This document shows, in pieces, positions 45,345-57,069 of a DNA stretch of 64,000 bases. The translations under genes were made by a program, and so were the position numbers. The stretch lies in the NCBI RefSeq assembly GCF_029784165.1, contig NC_073696.1:263902760-263966759 (forward strand). Direction: 5' to 3'. Source of the DNA: Wyeomyia smithii. Its lineage: Eukaryota; Arthropoda; Insecta; Diptera; Culicidae. A model generated the notes under the pieces. That model saw nothing but the letters and a program-made list of their open reading frames with translations, was not told the DNA's origin and did not search any database. Numbering within the stretch: position 1 is the first letter of the stretch; every line of letters begins with the position of its first letter.

Positions 45345-46735
45345 GGGACCTTTAACAGCGGTACCACGTTGGTCTTTAGCTGAACAGAACAGGGAACTGC
45401 CGGTCTCTTGATTCTATAGGAAGCACCCAAGGACTTACTGATGAATTGAAGAGCCGCATGGTCATACCATCTACGAGCACTGCGGCAATACACATGTGCC
45501 AAAAAGCCGGTTCTTCAATGTCAGCATCAACAAAGTGCGCGGCCCTCACCGATGATGATTAGGATGAATTCTACACGCAGCTAGAGTGCGATTCCGGCAC
45601 AACCATCTTCACCGATACTCCTGGAAGTCATTGAATCAGACAGCATTGCAAATCGAACACGTATTGATAAATGGTCGACACTTCTCGGATATCAACAACG
45701 TCAGGACCTACCGTCAACATCAATTCGAAATCACTAGTGATAGTAGTGATGGTAAAGATTCATTGTGAACAACACTCGGTACCTGCGCCCGACAACACCA
45801 AATCGATGTTGCTGAAAACTACGCGCATTCGTTCGAAGCATCTCTACCGGAAGAGGACAAGCTGACTGAAACCTCTCTCGAAGACTGTTGTAGCACCGTT
45901 AAAAAAGCCATCACCAGGCATGTGGAACAAAACCCACGGAATGAGTGGTTCGACGAAGAATGTCGGCAGATGTTGGACGAGATTAACGCTGCGTGGATAC
46001 TGCTGTCGCCTAAGGCTACCCGTCAGAAGGTAAAGCAATATAGATAAAAGAGCAGCCACCTAAACCAACTATTCCTGGAGAAACGCCGCCTGGAAGTGAT
46101 GAAGTTCGCTGAACTAGAACAGCTGAATCACTCTCATGGAACACGAAAGTTTTTCGAACTAAATTTCTGTTTTTAACAACGGGTTTTACCCGTTAACATT
46201 CAAGTTCATTGAGTAGACAATGTGTGCAGTAGGGAAAGCTAGAAATAAGCGAACTGGAAATATGATACAGATTTGGAAAAATATACCGCATCCCGACGGG
46301 TTTCATGTCCTATCTACAACAAAGGCCTCGCCATCACCATCCTGGATGCCGCCTACAAAATTTTTTCCAAAGTCATCTTCCAACGTTTGTCGCCACTAGT
46401 AAATAGATTAGTGAGAAGTTATCAAGCTGGCTTCGGGGGGATCAGATTTTTTCTTCACGGCAGATCCTCTAAAAGTGTCGTGCCTATAAAGTCCCTATGC
46501 CGAAACGTTTTTGAATCCGCACATTATACAATTGACCGGAAAGAGCTCAACGGCTTTCCTGGGAAGCAAATCAAACTGAACAAGGATACCAGTGCTATGT
46601 GAGGATTTCGGATAGATCATTGGGCTCATTCGGATCCCATTGGGGACTTCGGCACGGCGTTGCACGGTGCCCTAGTAACAATATTGGTTTTATCAAAGTT
46701 TTACAGCGCTTAATAAAGCTAAAACAGCACTATAA
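45345..46735 (+). pseudogene. RTE retrotransposon relic (endonuclease and RT pieces)
   Basis: Plus strand: HGHTIYEHCGNTHVPKS then RFFNVSIN (45460-45540, with the middle deleted relative to the 5990-7120 copy); RYSWKSLNQTALQIEHVLIN then GRHFSDINNVRTYR (45600-45715); NPRNEWFDEECRQMLDEINA (45930-46000); after an inserted repeat, LAITILDAAYKIFSKVIFQR and SYQAGF (46325-46435); then NGFPGKQIKLNKDTSAM and a piece of motif-B text (about 46600-46740). Many deletions and stops. It starts directly where the CR1-type element ends. Confidence 0.8.
46153..46275 (-). repeat. SINE-like repeat, copy 3, inside the RTE relic
   Basis: Matches 20459-20582: CGAACTAAATTTCTGTTTTT, ACCCGTTAACATTCAAGTTC and ATATGATACAGATTT in order. 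It splits the RTE linker (HSHGTRKF) from the RT fingers (CPIYNKGLAI). No A box at its end. Confidence 0.8.
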
Positions 46736-46739
46736 AACT

Positions 46740-47512
46740 TTCATAAAACCAGTTTTGTTACTTGGGTGGTCCAATAAGGCAAAAAGTGGAACTTAATTCC
46801 ATAGCGCCTATCCTCTTCGTCCGAGCTTAATAGTGTCTTCGGAACAATTATTTGTATGAATGACCCGCATAATCGCAAATTGTCAAGAAAATTGAAAAGT
46901 TTACTATAGAGCAAGTCCACGCTACTTCGCAAATCGATTCTGATCGACCATTTCCGATTTCGCTCAAACTTTGCACAGTTGTTTCCAGTTGATAAAGAGG
47001 TCATTCTATACTATCAGCTCTTCATGTAGACTCACGACTGCTGTTTCAAAAGGGCCTATCCAAAAGTGTGACTAATGAATGAAACATTTTGTATCAGAAA
47101 AACGACTTGTTTGATTGAAATGGTGTCTCCAGCAAAGTTGTTGGTAATAAAATTTTTATGGACCAAAGATTCCAAATTGTAACAAAATTTAAAATATCTT
47201 AAAAAGTACCTCTTTGAAAAATCTAATTTTTTTACGCATTGAAGACGACAATATTTATTACTATCTGTCAAAATTTGGTGATAGTAAAATAAAAAACACA
47301 AAAGTTATGTAATTTATGTCCTGTGTGGTGCTTGACTAGAATACAGCCGAAAGCCCGATTCTGCTCTGAACAGGGTGTTTTTTCTGTTATTGTTATAAAT
47401 TATTGCTAAGAGCATGATACAAATCCAACGCGCTTTTTTGTAATATAATCAATCATTTTGATTCTGACCCTATTGAAATCTAACATGCGTAACTCAGCGA
47501 CGATTCCCGCTA
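46740..47512. other. Interspersed-repeat text without a gene
   Basis: Phrases such as TGTCTCCAGCAAAGTTGTTG are common in mosquito intergenic repeats. No element ends or reading frame supported. Confidence 0.4.
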
Positions 47513-47737
47513 TCAGACGGTTTTAAAAATAAGACGCGTAGAAAGAGCTAGTTTCTCTACATGCAAACGACATGACGTACAAATACGAAACTCGTTAGTT
47601 AGTTGCGATGACTCGGAATACTTCATCGCTTTCAAGTTTTGGATATTATTATCCGATAGTTTCCGCAGCTTCTTCGAACACTTTTTACCATCGAAAGGTC
47701 GAATACATTTAATTTTGTACGTACTGTTGTTACTCAA
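47513..47737 (-). CDS. Short frame with Cys motifs, unknown; possible element or exon remnant
   Basis: A 74-codon frame reads KCIRPFDGKKCSKKLRKLSD, NNIQNLKAMKYSE and FRICTSCRLHVEKL. The spaced Cys residues and the KKLRxLSD...RICTSCR pattern resemble an N-terminal zinc-binding segment that I associate with proteins of unknown function in mosquitoes, but I cannot name a family. No downstream continuation seen. It borders TTATTACTTGTAAAGTAATAG (47750-47773), which resembles the termini of the 941-bp elements. Confidence 0.3.
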   Translation of the reverse strand: MSNNSTYKIKCIRPFDGKKCSKKLRKLSDNNIQNLKAMKYSESSQLTNEFRICTSCRLHVEKLALSTRLIFKTV

Positions 47738-47802
47738 CAGGAGAAGTATTTTATTACTTGTAAAGTAATAGATTTGTCACTTTTCGTTACTTGTTACTTT
47801 TC

Positions 47803-48777
47803 GACGATTTTTAGCTTAATTTGGGATCATTTTCTATTTTGGCCTTTTCTGGCTTTTAGGTGCACTTTTTGGCGATTCTGAGTTCAATTTGGGATCATTT
47901 ACTATTTTGGCCTTTTCTGGCCTTTAGAAGCTTTTTTAGGTAATCGTGATCTCAATTTGGGACTATTTTCTATTTTGGCCTTTTCTTGCCTTTAGAATCA
48001 CTTTTAGGCAATTCTGAGCCCAATTTGGGATCATTTTCTATATTGGCCTTTTCTGGCCTTTAGAATCACTTTTCGGCGATTCTGAGCTCAATTTGGGATC
48101 ATTTTCTATTTTGGCCTTTTCCTGCCTTCACAAGCACTTTTCAGCGATTCTGAGCTCAATTTGAGGCCTTTCCTATTCCAATTTTGGCCTTTTCGGCGAT
48201 TCTGAGCTAAATTGGGGATCATTTTCTATTTTGGCCTTTTCTAGCCTTTAGAAGCACTTTTCCGCGATTCTGAGCTCAATTTGGGATCATTTTCTATTTT
48301 GGCCTTTACTGGCCTTTAGAAGCACTTTTCGGCGGCCTTTTCTGGCCTTCAGGAGCACTTTTCGGCGATTCTGAGCTTAATTTGGGATCATTTTCTATAT
48401 TGGTCTTTTCTGGCTTTAGGAATCACTTTTAGGCGATTCTGAGCTCAATTTGGGATCATTTTCTATTTTGACCTTTTCTGGCCTTTAGATGCACTTTAGG
48501 CGATTCTGAGCTTAATCTGGGATGATTCTCTATTTTGACCTTTTCTGGCCTTTAGATGCACTTTTAGGCGATTCTGAGCTTAATCTGGGATGATTCTCTA
48601 TTTTGACCTTTTCTGGCCTTTAGATGCACTTTAGGCGATTCTGAGCTTAATCTGGGATGATTCTCTATTTTGACCTTTTCTGGCCTTTAGATGCACTTTT
48701 AGGCGATTCTGAGCTTAATCTGGGATGATTTTCTATTTTGGCCTTTTCTTGCCTTTAGAATCACTTTTAGGCAATTT
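47803..48777. repeat. 68-bp minisatellite, about 14 copies
   Basis: Unit text: GATTCTGAGCTCAATTTGGG, ATCATTTTCTATTTTGGCCT and TTTCTGGCCTTTAGAATCAC then TTTTAGGC. Copies at the left are diverged. At 48484-48725 two copies of a 135-bp dimer (CACTTTAGG unit followed by CACTTTTAGG unit) are nearly identical, so the array has been expanding at its right side. The unit carries TGGCCTTTTCTGGCC-like short palindromes. No coding. Confidence 0.92.
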
Positions 48778-49744
48778 CGTGCATTCGTATTACATACGGA
48801 ATAAAATTTTTTTGCGTCTTGTAAAACCGAAAGAATGGCACAGCTTGCAAAAAAGGTGGAGCCTCTATCATCACGAACAGAAAACGAGCTTGTTATTGAT
48901 TAGTAGGGTGTCCCGAAAAAAATCAATGTTGAAAAAGTCAAGGTGCTCAGCCCTAAATTGAAAGATAATGTTTTTTATGGCATTTTTGTAGAACATTTCG
49001 ACTTTCTAAAAGGTCGTTTGTAGGTTGCCCAAACGTGATTTATAAAAAAAATGACTTTTGTAAGCTATAAACCCACTTTTTTGCACTTTTTTCAATACTG
49101 TTCGTTTCCTACATTTTTTCGTATATTTTTTTTATTTTTGTGGGGTTGTTTTTGAATATTTTGCCTGGTTTGGTTCAGCATTGTATTCAGTTTTTTGAGC
49201 CCAATAAACATCACAAAAAAATAATTTTTCTAATAATTTTTGGATAAAACCCTTCAAAACACATAAAATTTTTTTTGGTCAAGAACTGAAATTTTTACAG
49301 CAAAGCGGAATTCAAGACGAAAATCAACATGAAAAAAGATCCTTGATATCTTATCGGGGTGCTGAGATATCGCCGTTTTTACATGTGATGGAAAACTATG
49401 CATTTTTTCAAATATGCCACTAAAGCTCATTGTCTCCATTGCACAGTGTTTTATTCTGCGTTTGTGCGTATAATTTCCTAAATAGTGATTCAAATGTTGA
49501 TTATAGCCATGAGGTATGTTCGGAGAAGTTTCAGTATATTCAAAAATGTATCTTTTAATGTAAAAAGAAGGGTGATTAATCCACCAATGAGTGAGATAAA
49601 AACCTTAATTAATCCACCTAGCGGTCAGACCCAGCCTTTCTCATTTAAACTTATTATTTGTAAAAATAGATTTACATGAACGCTTCAATTCAGTAAATGT
49701 ATATTCACCCTTTAGGTTCTAAAAAATTGATGCTGTAATCTATA

Positions 49745-50640
49745 CATGTAAAAATGCAGTCCGGTCTGTCTGTCTGTTTGATCCATATAGGCTTGAAAAC
49801 TACCGAACCGATCGAAGTGAAAATTTGTATGTAGGGGTTTTTGGTGCCGATCAAGGTTCTTTTGATAGTTTGAGACCCCTCCCTCTTCTGGAAGGGAGGA
49901 GTCCCATACAAATGAAACATAAATTTCTGCACAACTCAAGAACAAACCAAGCAAGTGAAACCGAATTTGGCATGTGGATGTTTTAAGGGGTAAAAAATAT
50001 GTCCATAATAGTTGGACGCCCCTCCCTTTTCGGGAAGGGAGGGGTTCCATACAAATTTAACACACATTTCTGCACATCTCGAGAACTAATCAACTAAATG
50101 GAACCAAATCTGGCAGGTAAATTTTTTGAATGGTTAAAAATATGTCCATAATGCTTTGACACCCCTCCTTCTTTTGAAGGGCGGGTGCCATACAAGTAAA
50201 ACACAAATTTCTGCATATCTCGAAAACTAACCGAGAAAATGGAACCAAATTTAGCATGTAAATGTTTTTGGAGGTAACAAATATGTGCATAATGGTTTAA
50301 TACCCCTCCATTTTCTGGAAGGGAGGGGTTGCATACAAATTCAACACAAATTGCTGCACATCTCGAGAGTTACCCAACTAAATGAAACCAAATTTGGCAG
50401 GTAAATGTTTTTAGAAGTAACAAATATGTGCATAATGGCTTGACACCCTTTCCTCTTCTATAAATGAGGGGTCCCATACAAATGAAACACGAATTTCGCT
50501 CAGCTCAATAACCAATCAAGAAAATACAAATCTGTCCATAGTGGTGCACAAATTTCTGCACATCTCGCGAACTAATCAACTAAATGGAACCATATTTGGC
50601 AGGTGAATGTTTTAGTGGTAACAAATATGTTCCATAATCG
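49745..50640 (+). repeat. Module 1 of element D: 142-bp hairpin units
   Basis: Hairpins near 49880, 50021, 50160, 50302 and 50445 (spacing 139-143 bp). The one at 50021-50046 is a perfect 10-bp stem, CCCCTCCCTT / AAGGGAGGGG, with a 6-nt loop. Constant text between: ACAAATTTCTGCACATCTCG, AAATGGAACCAAATTTGGCA and AACAAATATGTCCATAATGG. Begins with the GTCTGTCTGTCTG microsatellite at 49764-49776. Confidence 0.85.
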
Positions 50641-51255
50641 ACCTCAGGCAACATATTTTTTCTGGAAAACAGCTGAAAATGACCATATACCACCCAATAT
50701 GAGTGTTTCTTTAACCAGTATGACATTCAATCCAGAAATTGTCTCCAAATGCCATTATGTAATCCAAAATGGCAACTTCCGGTTTCGGAAAAACAGTGGA
50801 AAACGACCAAATAGCACCCAATATGGGTATTTCCGAAATCGACTTCAGACAACATTTTGAATTGTAAGATTGCAACTTCCAGTTTCTGAAAAACAGCCTG
50901 AAATGGACGATTCCCATTAAATATGAGTATCTGCGATATCAGAAAGATGCACAGAAGCTAAAAATTGATCACAGACACAATCGTGAATTTTAAAATGGTG
51001 GCTTCCGATGTCTGGCAAACATCCGGAAATGACCCAATAGCATTCAATATGAATGTTTTCGGAACCAGAATATCTCCCAGATGATAGAAATTGATTTCAC
51101 AGGCAATTTTAAAGTCCAAAATCACGACTTTCGGTTTCTGAAAAACAGCCTAAAGTGATCAAATAACACCCAATATAAGTATCTCCGGAGCCAGAATGTT
51201 GCAAGAAGCTAAAAATTGACCTCAGACACCATCATGAGTTGCAGGATGGCAACTT
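50640..51255 (+). repeat. Module 2 of element D: CTTCCGG units
   Basis: Motifs at about 50767, 50871, 51002, 51123 and 51247 (GGCAACTTCCGGTTTCGG and variants), alternating with CACCCAATATGAGTATTTC-like text. Same family as 1-1310. Confidence 0.8.
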
Positions 51256-52411
51256 CTGGTTTCTACAAATCAATAGGGTCTCATGGGGCAACTAGACCTT
51301 CCATTTGACACCGTTTTATGAAGATCGGTCCAGCCATCTCTGAGAAACATGAGTGAGATTGAACAGTCTTCAGAACACGTTTCTTTTCATAACTTTTGAA
51401 CCATATGTCCAATCTTTGAGATATTTAAAAGTTAAGGGTTTTTCAGGTAGCCCGTTCATTTGAAACCAATTTTGTTCAAATCGGTTGTGTAGTTTTCGAG
51501 ATAATGATGTTCCATGATTTTTACATTTTGATACGAAACCTCTAAACTAAAAATCCGATTGTAATGAAATTTAATAGAGTCTTATGGGGCAACTAGACCT
51601 TTCATTTGCAATTAATTTCATGAAAATCGGTCCAGCCATCTCTGAGAAAAGTGAGTGAGAATAAAAATCTGCACATACACACACATACACACACATACAC
51701 ACACACATACATACAGAAAATGCTCAGCTCGTCGAGCTGAGTCGAGTGATATATGCCTTTTGGTTTCGCAAGTGATTGCTATACCTTTCTAGGAGAAAGG
51801 CAAAAATTTACTTTTTAATCAGAATGAAATAGACGCAAGGTGTCTTCGACAAAGTTTTAGGTTATCGTAAAACAAGAAACTTTACCGAAGACATCATGTT
51901 TCTATCTCTTACATATTACGAGCAATATTGACTTTCCTATTAAAAGGCACTAAAAATCACAATTTTCGTTCTAACTTTTTTCGCAAATTTTTCCAAATTT
52001 TGAAACCTTCTACTAAGTTATCAACCATCCAAAAATGCATTTGTTTTCTGAACATTGTTATTTTTTATCTCCCAAAATAAAACATTTTACATGTTTGTTA
52101 AAATGCATAGTTTTCCATCACATAGAAAAATGCCAATATCTCAGCTCCTCGATAAGATATCAAGTACCTTTTTCCATGATACCGCTTTGCAATGAAAATT
52201 TCAGTTCTTTTTTTTTGTTTTTGTGCAAAAAAGTGGGTTTGTAGCTTAAAAAAGTCATTTTTTTATAAATCACGTTTGGGCAACTTGAAAACTACCTTTT
52301 AGAAAGTCGAAATGTTCTACAAAAATGCTATAAATAACATTATCTTTCAATTTAGGTCTGAGCACCTTGACTTTTTCAACATCGATTTTTTTGGGACACC
52401 CTATTGATTAG

Positions 52412-55400
52412 TCGCCTATTCCAATTATTTTTTATTAAGTTTTTCTTCGTTTTGCAATTGACAAGATATGCTAAATTTTAAACCAAAAGTTTGAGAAAGT
52501 TTTCCTGCGTTGTGTGAGACATTTGTGTTCAAGATATGTTTGGTGCAAGTAACAATGCATGCATTCAAAACGGCGCAAGGCACGTACGATTTTACGCTAT
52601 ACCATTATGATCAAACTGGAAAAAATGAAAGATTATAGCTTTTTAACCATTCCCGTGAATTTTGGAGACACTTTGATGTAAGTTAACTTTTCTACACTGG
52701 CTGGAGGCACAAAAAATCACATTTGTTGAAAAGCTATAATCTTTTTAGGGCAACTGTTTGAGCTTTAGGGTAGCATTATTTTCGTTTTTGTCGACCAGTG
52801 GTAGTCTACAGCCTGCATATTTTTTCCGCCTATTATAAAAACAAATTTTATATTTCGAATCACATCACCCGACCGCTACCTATTATGCAGATAAAAGAAT
52901 TTTTATTTTATTTTTTAGGTGCGAAATCGAAACTACACGATTTATTCATTTCAATAACAAAAACTGCTTTCCCATAATCACAAAAATATCCCCGAGTATG
53001 AGGTCAACAATTAATCATTATTATTTATAGTTTGATAATAAAACATTCCACGGTACAATATCTCAGGTAACAAATGAGAACAAATTTCACAAAAAATTTG
53101 AAGTACTAACCAATTTCCAGCATTACAATCTTTTAGAAATAATAAGGACATTAACAATTGAAAAATGTTTGTCATCGGATTCTAAATTGGAAACTTTTTC
53201 ATTACGGCGGATTTTAATTCTAGTGATTCTAAAGGAGTTTCGATAATAAAGAAAGGTACCGATGTATAATTAAGAAAAGATAAAAAATTTTTTGCTAACC
53301 ACATTCGTATTACATTTTTTTAGTTACTAACTTAGCACACGGGTGAATCACAGATGACATTGTTAAGGCAACATAAGTTAAGGCTTTTTTAATGGTGGAA
53401 AGTTTAAAAATTCCACTCATTTTCATTGTAAAATATTTACTTCCTCTCATGAGTTTAGTATATTTTATAACGCCATAAATAATTCCGATTTTTCTTTGTG
53501 TTGAATTTCAGTTAATTTAGTTTTAATTGATTTTTCGAGAAAATTCAGCAGTATTTTCGTAAAGGAAACACTGTCGCTAGACCAGGTGGCTTCGGCAACA
53601 GATTTCCACCTGATCGAACGCAATGTTGACGGATATCCTTGTTGAAAACGACAATATTCGCACAGTTGAAATCGTCGCAATCTTCTGATCCTCGCAATTC
53701 CTGCTATTAAGTCTTGTTTAACCTTATGTTTTATCATTGATGCCGTTTGAGGCCTGTTGTTACATTAGTAAAAAATTAATAAATTTTGCTGCGGGCATTA
53801 AATTAGTTAAATATCTAGCTCACTCAGATATTTAAAAAAGTGACTTCGAAAACAAATTCCGGAGCTCAGGTTTTAGGCGTTTCAACCCCCTTTAAAACCT
53901 CCCGCGAGCACGGCACGGATGACTGCACGGAAACTGGGTTGACAAGCAAGCAGACAAGATCAAACGATGAAACGCTGCAATTAATTCAATTGACAACATG
54001 ATTCCAATCTCGCTTTTAACCAAGCATTCCATAATGCTCCCACAGCATAGCGGGAAACATCAAATGCAGCCTTTCCATAGCGTACGAAAGTAGCTCAGCC
54101 TGAATATCTAATATTCCCCTGGCTCGAAATATGCTGCACGCAAAACGTCGACGATTGGATGGTTAGCTAAGAACAATCCTTTTGCACCCGTCTCTTGGTA
54201 GTAGACACAAATATTCATCTACTGGCAACATTTCGGGTGTATAATTGCGAATTGAAGCTAGCGCCGGTTTTGTTTTGAAATTGAAATAAAACCTAACTGA
54301 TTCTCGTGAAATCCGTAAGCACTTAGGGAAGTGCTTGTAATGTCAAATGAAATGAATTTTAATGAGAACACTTTCGAACAAAGCTTCACGAGATGTTTCG
54401 CTAACCGAGGCGGTCGCTAATGAACTTTTACCTCCTACTTGGCCTCGACCATTGCCAACTGTGTTTGAGGCGTGAAGCCCTCATTACCGCCCGGGTTGTG
54501 ATGTAATCCTCACCAACAACGGAAACCGACCGATGATGGCTTGCCTTAGAGGGCAACAGTTTTGATTAAACCTACCAAGGGGGAAGTTACAATTGGCTTG
54601 AAAGCACCCCGAATGTGCCCCCATTGAAATATGAAGACCCTCGGATGGGATTCCTCGCACGGATGCAAAACTTTTCACACCATTAATTAATGTGTCGTAC
54701 TTGCAATTTCTTCACTCGGTTGGTATACAAAAAAAAAACAAACTTCTCATACGAACGTTGATGGTGATTTAACGAGAAGCTTGTCAGCTGAAAAAAAGTT
54801 TCTTTCCGTTTTGAAGCTTATTGAAAAATGCTTATTTTGGTGTTCTCTGTCTCTTAGTAAATGCTACCCAACTTTTTGGGGACGCTCTAAATTGTTTGTT
54901 TCACATCGAATGATAAGTAACCTCTTTCTTCACTAGCTTCCAGCTTTCCGGTATAAACTTTTTCTAAGTTTTAAGGTTTCATTTGTGATTTGGTCAATTA
55001 AACTGGTTTCTTCACATATTGTAACCAGAGTTCAACACACATCCGCGAATTAAACTTCTCATATCTCACTCACTATCGTTGAAAGCAATCTCAGCATCAC
55101 TAAATTTTCTTATCACTCAAATCTTCATACCACTTCAAGTCAACTGAAGAAAGGAGCTTAACGTCAGTTTTACTCTGTCAATACTGAACAGAATGGAACG
55201 AAACTTGCGGTTGGTTGGACAAGTTTTTCGCTGATGGTTGAACGGTGCGGGAAAAGTTCCACCCCGCACTGACAGACAGGACAGAGGACAGAGTTTGTTC
55301 GACCGACGCTAAATCTTTTCTAGATCACGGATGTAAGTTTGGTCACGGCGGCGAACGACAGAGGAAGTAAATCAAACGCCAAAAGAATGCTCCGTAAGCT

Positions 55401-56458
55401 TCGGATTACATAAGGCGGTATTGTGCGTACACTGATCCTGGTGTGTTTTGACAGTTCCGTCGATCGGAAAGCTGGAAAGTTTGATGGCTCAGATCAGATA
55501 ACATATTTCCTGTTCCGGATCGTCGCTCGGTAGCGGAAAAAAACGAAACTTCAACGCTCTAGTTACTATGCAGCTCATTAAAGTGCACTTTACAGTCGTG
55601 CTGCGGTGAGGATGCTTTATCCCTGCCTGCGGTATGCTACCGAGATATAATCCTACAGTCTGAGTGCCGAGAACTGTTGTAGCAGCTTAATAAATTGCTC
55701 CGTAAAGCGCAGTGCGGTTTTCATACTCACGATGGGGGATATTTCAGAGCATCCTTGGTAGGTAATGAGCAACGCAACGGTTTTCGTGTCTAAATTAGTG
55801 CTCGGATTGTTTTGCTTGCAAAAGCATTCCAATTTACGGCGGCGGATTATACTAATTAGTGCCTTGTATCTAATAACAGCAATTTCATCATTAGAGTTTG
55901 GTTGCTGACCTCCGCTAATCACTAACCAGACGTTCATGTTTCAGAAAAGTTCAAAAGGTCGTTCATATTTCAATACTGCTAGACTGCTAGACAATAATAA
56001 TATTCGCAGCACGAACTTTTGGAACTTATTTTAAAAAATGAGTTGAATTATTATTTTTATTTAGACTGAAGAAAACTCTGACGCGCTATGATGAAATTCT
56101 GATTGATGCTTGTTATGCTGTCAGACCACGTTCATTATTGTAATTTTCAGTTTACAGGTATATCATTCCAGCCCGAAATATTTTCAATCAATTCCAAAAT
56201 TAAATGAATATTCACTGTCTTCCACCCTTCATTTTACAAAAACACTAATCAAATCTTGTGCCTCCCAAAAACATAGCCAGATTTAAGAGGGGGGGGGCAT
56301 GGTCTCCGGGCCCTCACACTTTTGGGGCACCAATTTTCATGACTCATGACCGAATACAAATACTACAAGGTATACAGCTATAGGGGTTGTATGGAATGGT
56401 GACGTAGGACTAAATATTTAATATATGCTAAACTAAATATTATTATATGCTGCGCTTA
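52412..56458. other. Long stretch without a recognised gene
   Basis: 52605-52795 is an interspersed repeat shared with 21030-21250. 52800-53870 is AT-rich. 53880-56050 has moderate GC and few repeats, and looks like unique host DNA; frames of up to 94 codons there (e.g. minus strand 53465-53737 and 55653-55937) show no motif that I recognise. A G run at 56291-56299 and surrounding text are unremarkable. Confidence 0.4.
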
Positions 56459-56866
56459 ACTGTTCATAGGTAACACTACCGTCTATTTTTGATAGTCGTT
56501 ATTTTAAAACTAACGATGCATGAATACATAAAAATTTTACACTAGTAGTAGTTGCGAAAATTCTCATAACTCTTCAAGCATCTATAGTTCTGAAAAGAAC
56601 CGATTCCATAATATTCAGTTAAAAATTCGTGCTACAGAACGCTGATAATCGCACCATATATATTTTGAGTTGACTCGTATGCAGCTCTCGTTTCTCAATG
56701 TCGCGTACTTTTAACAGCTGCACTGCTCTCGCTTATGTGTAACAAACTAAACTGAAGCTGAATTTTCTACACGCAGTCTTTTATATCGAGTTCAGAGCAG
56801 ATTTTTGCAATTAAGGCGTGGCTACGTAGCTTCAAGAAAGAGGAACAAACCAAAACACCTCCGATA
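56459..56866 (-). pseudogene. Histone-gene-like shell, copy 1 (promoter, leader and 3' stem-loop, no coding region)
   Basis: On the minus strand: TATAAAAG at 56778-56785; an initiator TCAGTT at 56750-56755, whose A is 32 bp downstream of the TATA box; a leader-like stretch (GAGAAACGAGAGCTGCATAC); then, only about 150 bp after the start site, the sequence GGTTCTTTTCAGAACT (56586-56601) followed by GAAGAGTTATGAGAAT. The 16-nt sequence fits the histone mRNA 3' stem-loop GGYYCTTTTCAGRRCC except for its last base. No histone codons are found between. The histone origin is an inference from these signals. Confidence 0.45.
56586..56601 (-). promoter_or_regulatory. Histone-type 3' stem-loop, copy 1
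   Basis: GGTTCTTTTCAGAACT: 6-bp stem (outer pair G-T) and TTTC loop, as in replication-dependent histone mRNAs. Purine-rich GAAGAG lies about 12 nt downstream, the usual place of the histone downstream element. Confidence 0.55.
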
Positions 56867-57069
56867 CTACTGAGTGATTTTCATAAGCATCAAAAGAAAG
56901 GTTTTGCTTTCCCGATGCGCAAATCACTCTGGTTCTTAGATTAACTAATTTTCGTTTCTAACATTTGACTGATAACGGTGTTCGAGTGAACACAAACAAA
57001 CAATTAAACCGGAAAATCACTCAATTTAGCAGTGCAAATTCTTGAAATGAGGGTTATATCTTGTTGTGA

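Larger units (their letters stand above)
49598..51808 (+). mobile_element. Helentron-like element D, full head-to-tail copy with three repeat modules
   Basis: Head: AAACCTTAATTAATCCACCT (49599 on), sub-terminal GCCTTTCTC at 49634-49642. Then module 1, 142-bp hairpin units (49745-50640); module 2, about 125-bp CTTCCGG units (50640-51255); module 3, AATAGGGTCTYATGGGGCAA units (51270-51660). Then (CA)n at 51672-51714, GCTCAGCTCGTCGAGCTGAG, and the tail hairpin at 51784-51800 containing GAGAAAGGC (51793-51801). Head and tail match A, B and C; the modules 1 and 2 are absent from those copies. No coding. Confidence 0.75.
48904..52403. mobile_element. hAT-like element with long terminal inverted repeats, carrying element D
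   Basis: Ends TAGGGTGTCCCG (48904) and its complement ending 52403; TAGGG fits hAT YARNG. Perfect 8-bp TSD TTGATTAG at 48896-48903 and 52404-52411. The arms match inwards for hundreds of bp with indels: TTGAAAAAGTCAAGGTGCTC, ATCACGTTTGGGCAAC (complement) and GTGATGGAAAACTATGCATT occur on both sides. No transposase. About 2.2 kb in the middle is the nested Helentron-like copy D. Confidence 0.85.

Noticed and set aside
47803..48777. Regular repeats as a possible CRISPR array
   Set aside because: Units are contiguous with no unique spacers, and the context is a eukaryotic minisatellite.
53465..53737. 90-codon minus-strand frame as a host gene
   Set aside because: No recognisable domain, no neighbouring exons; AT-rich surroundings make such frames expected by chance.
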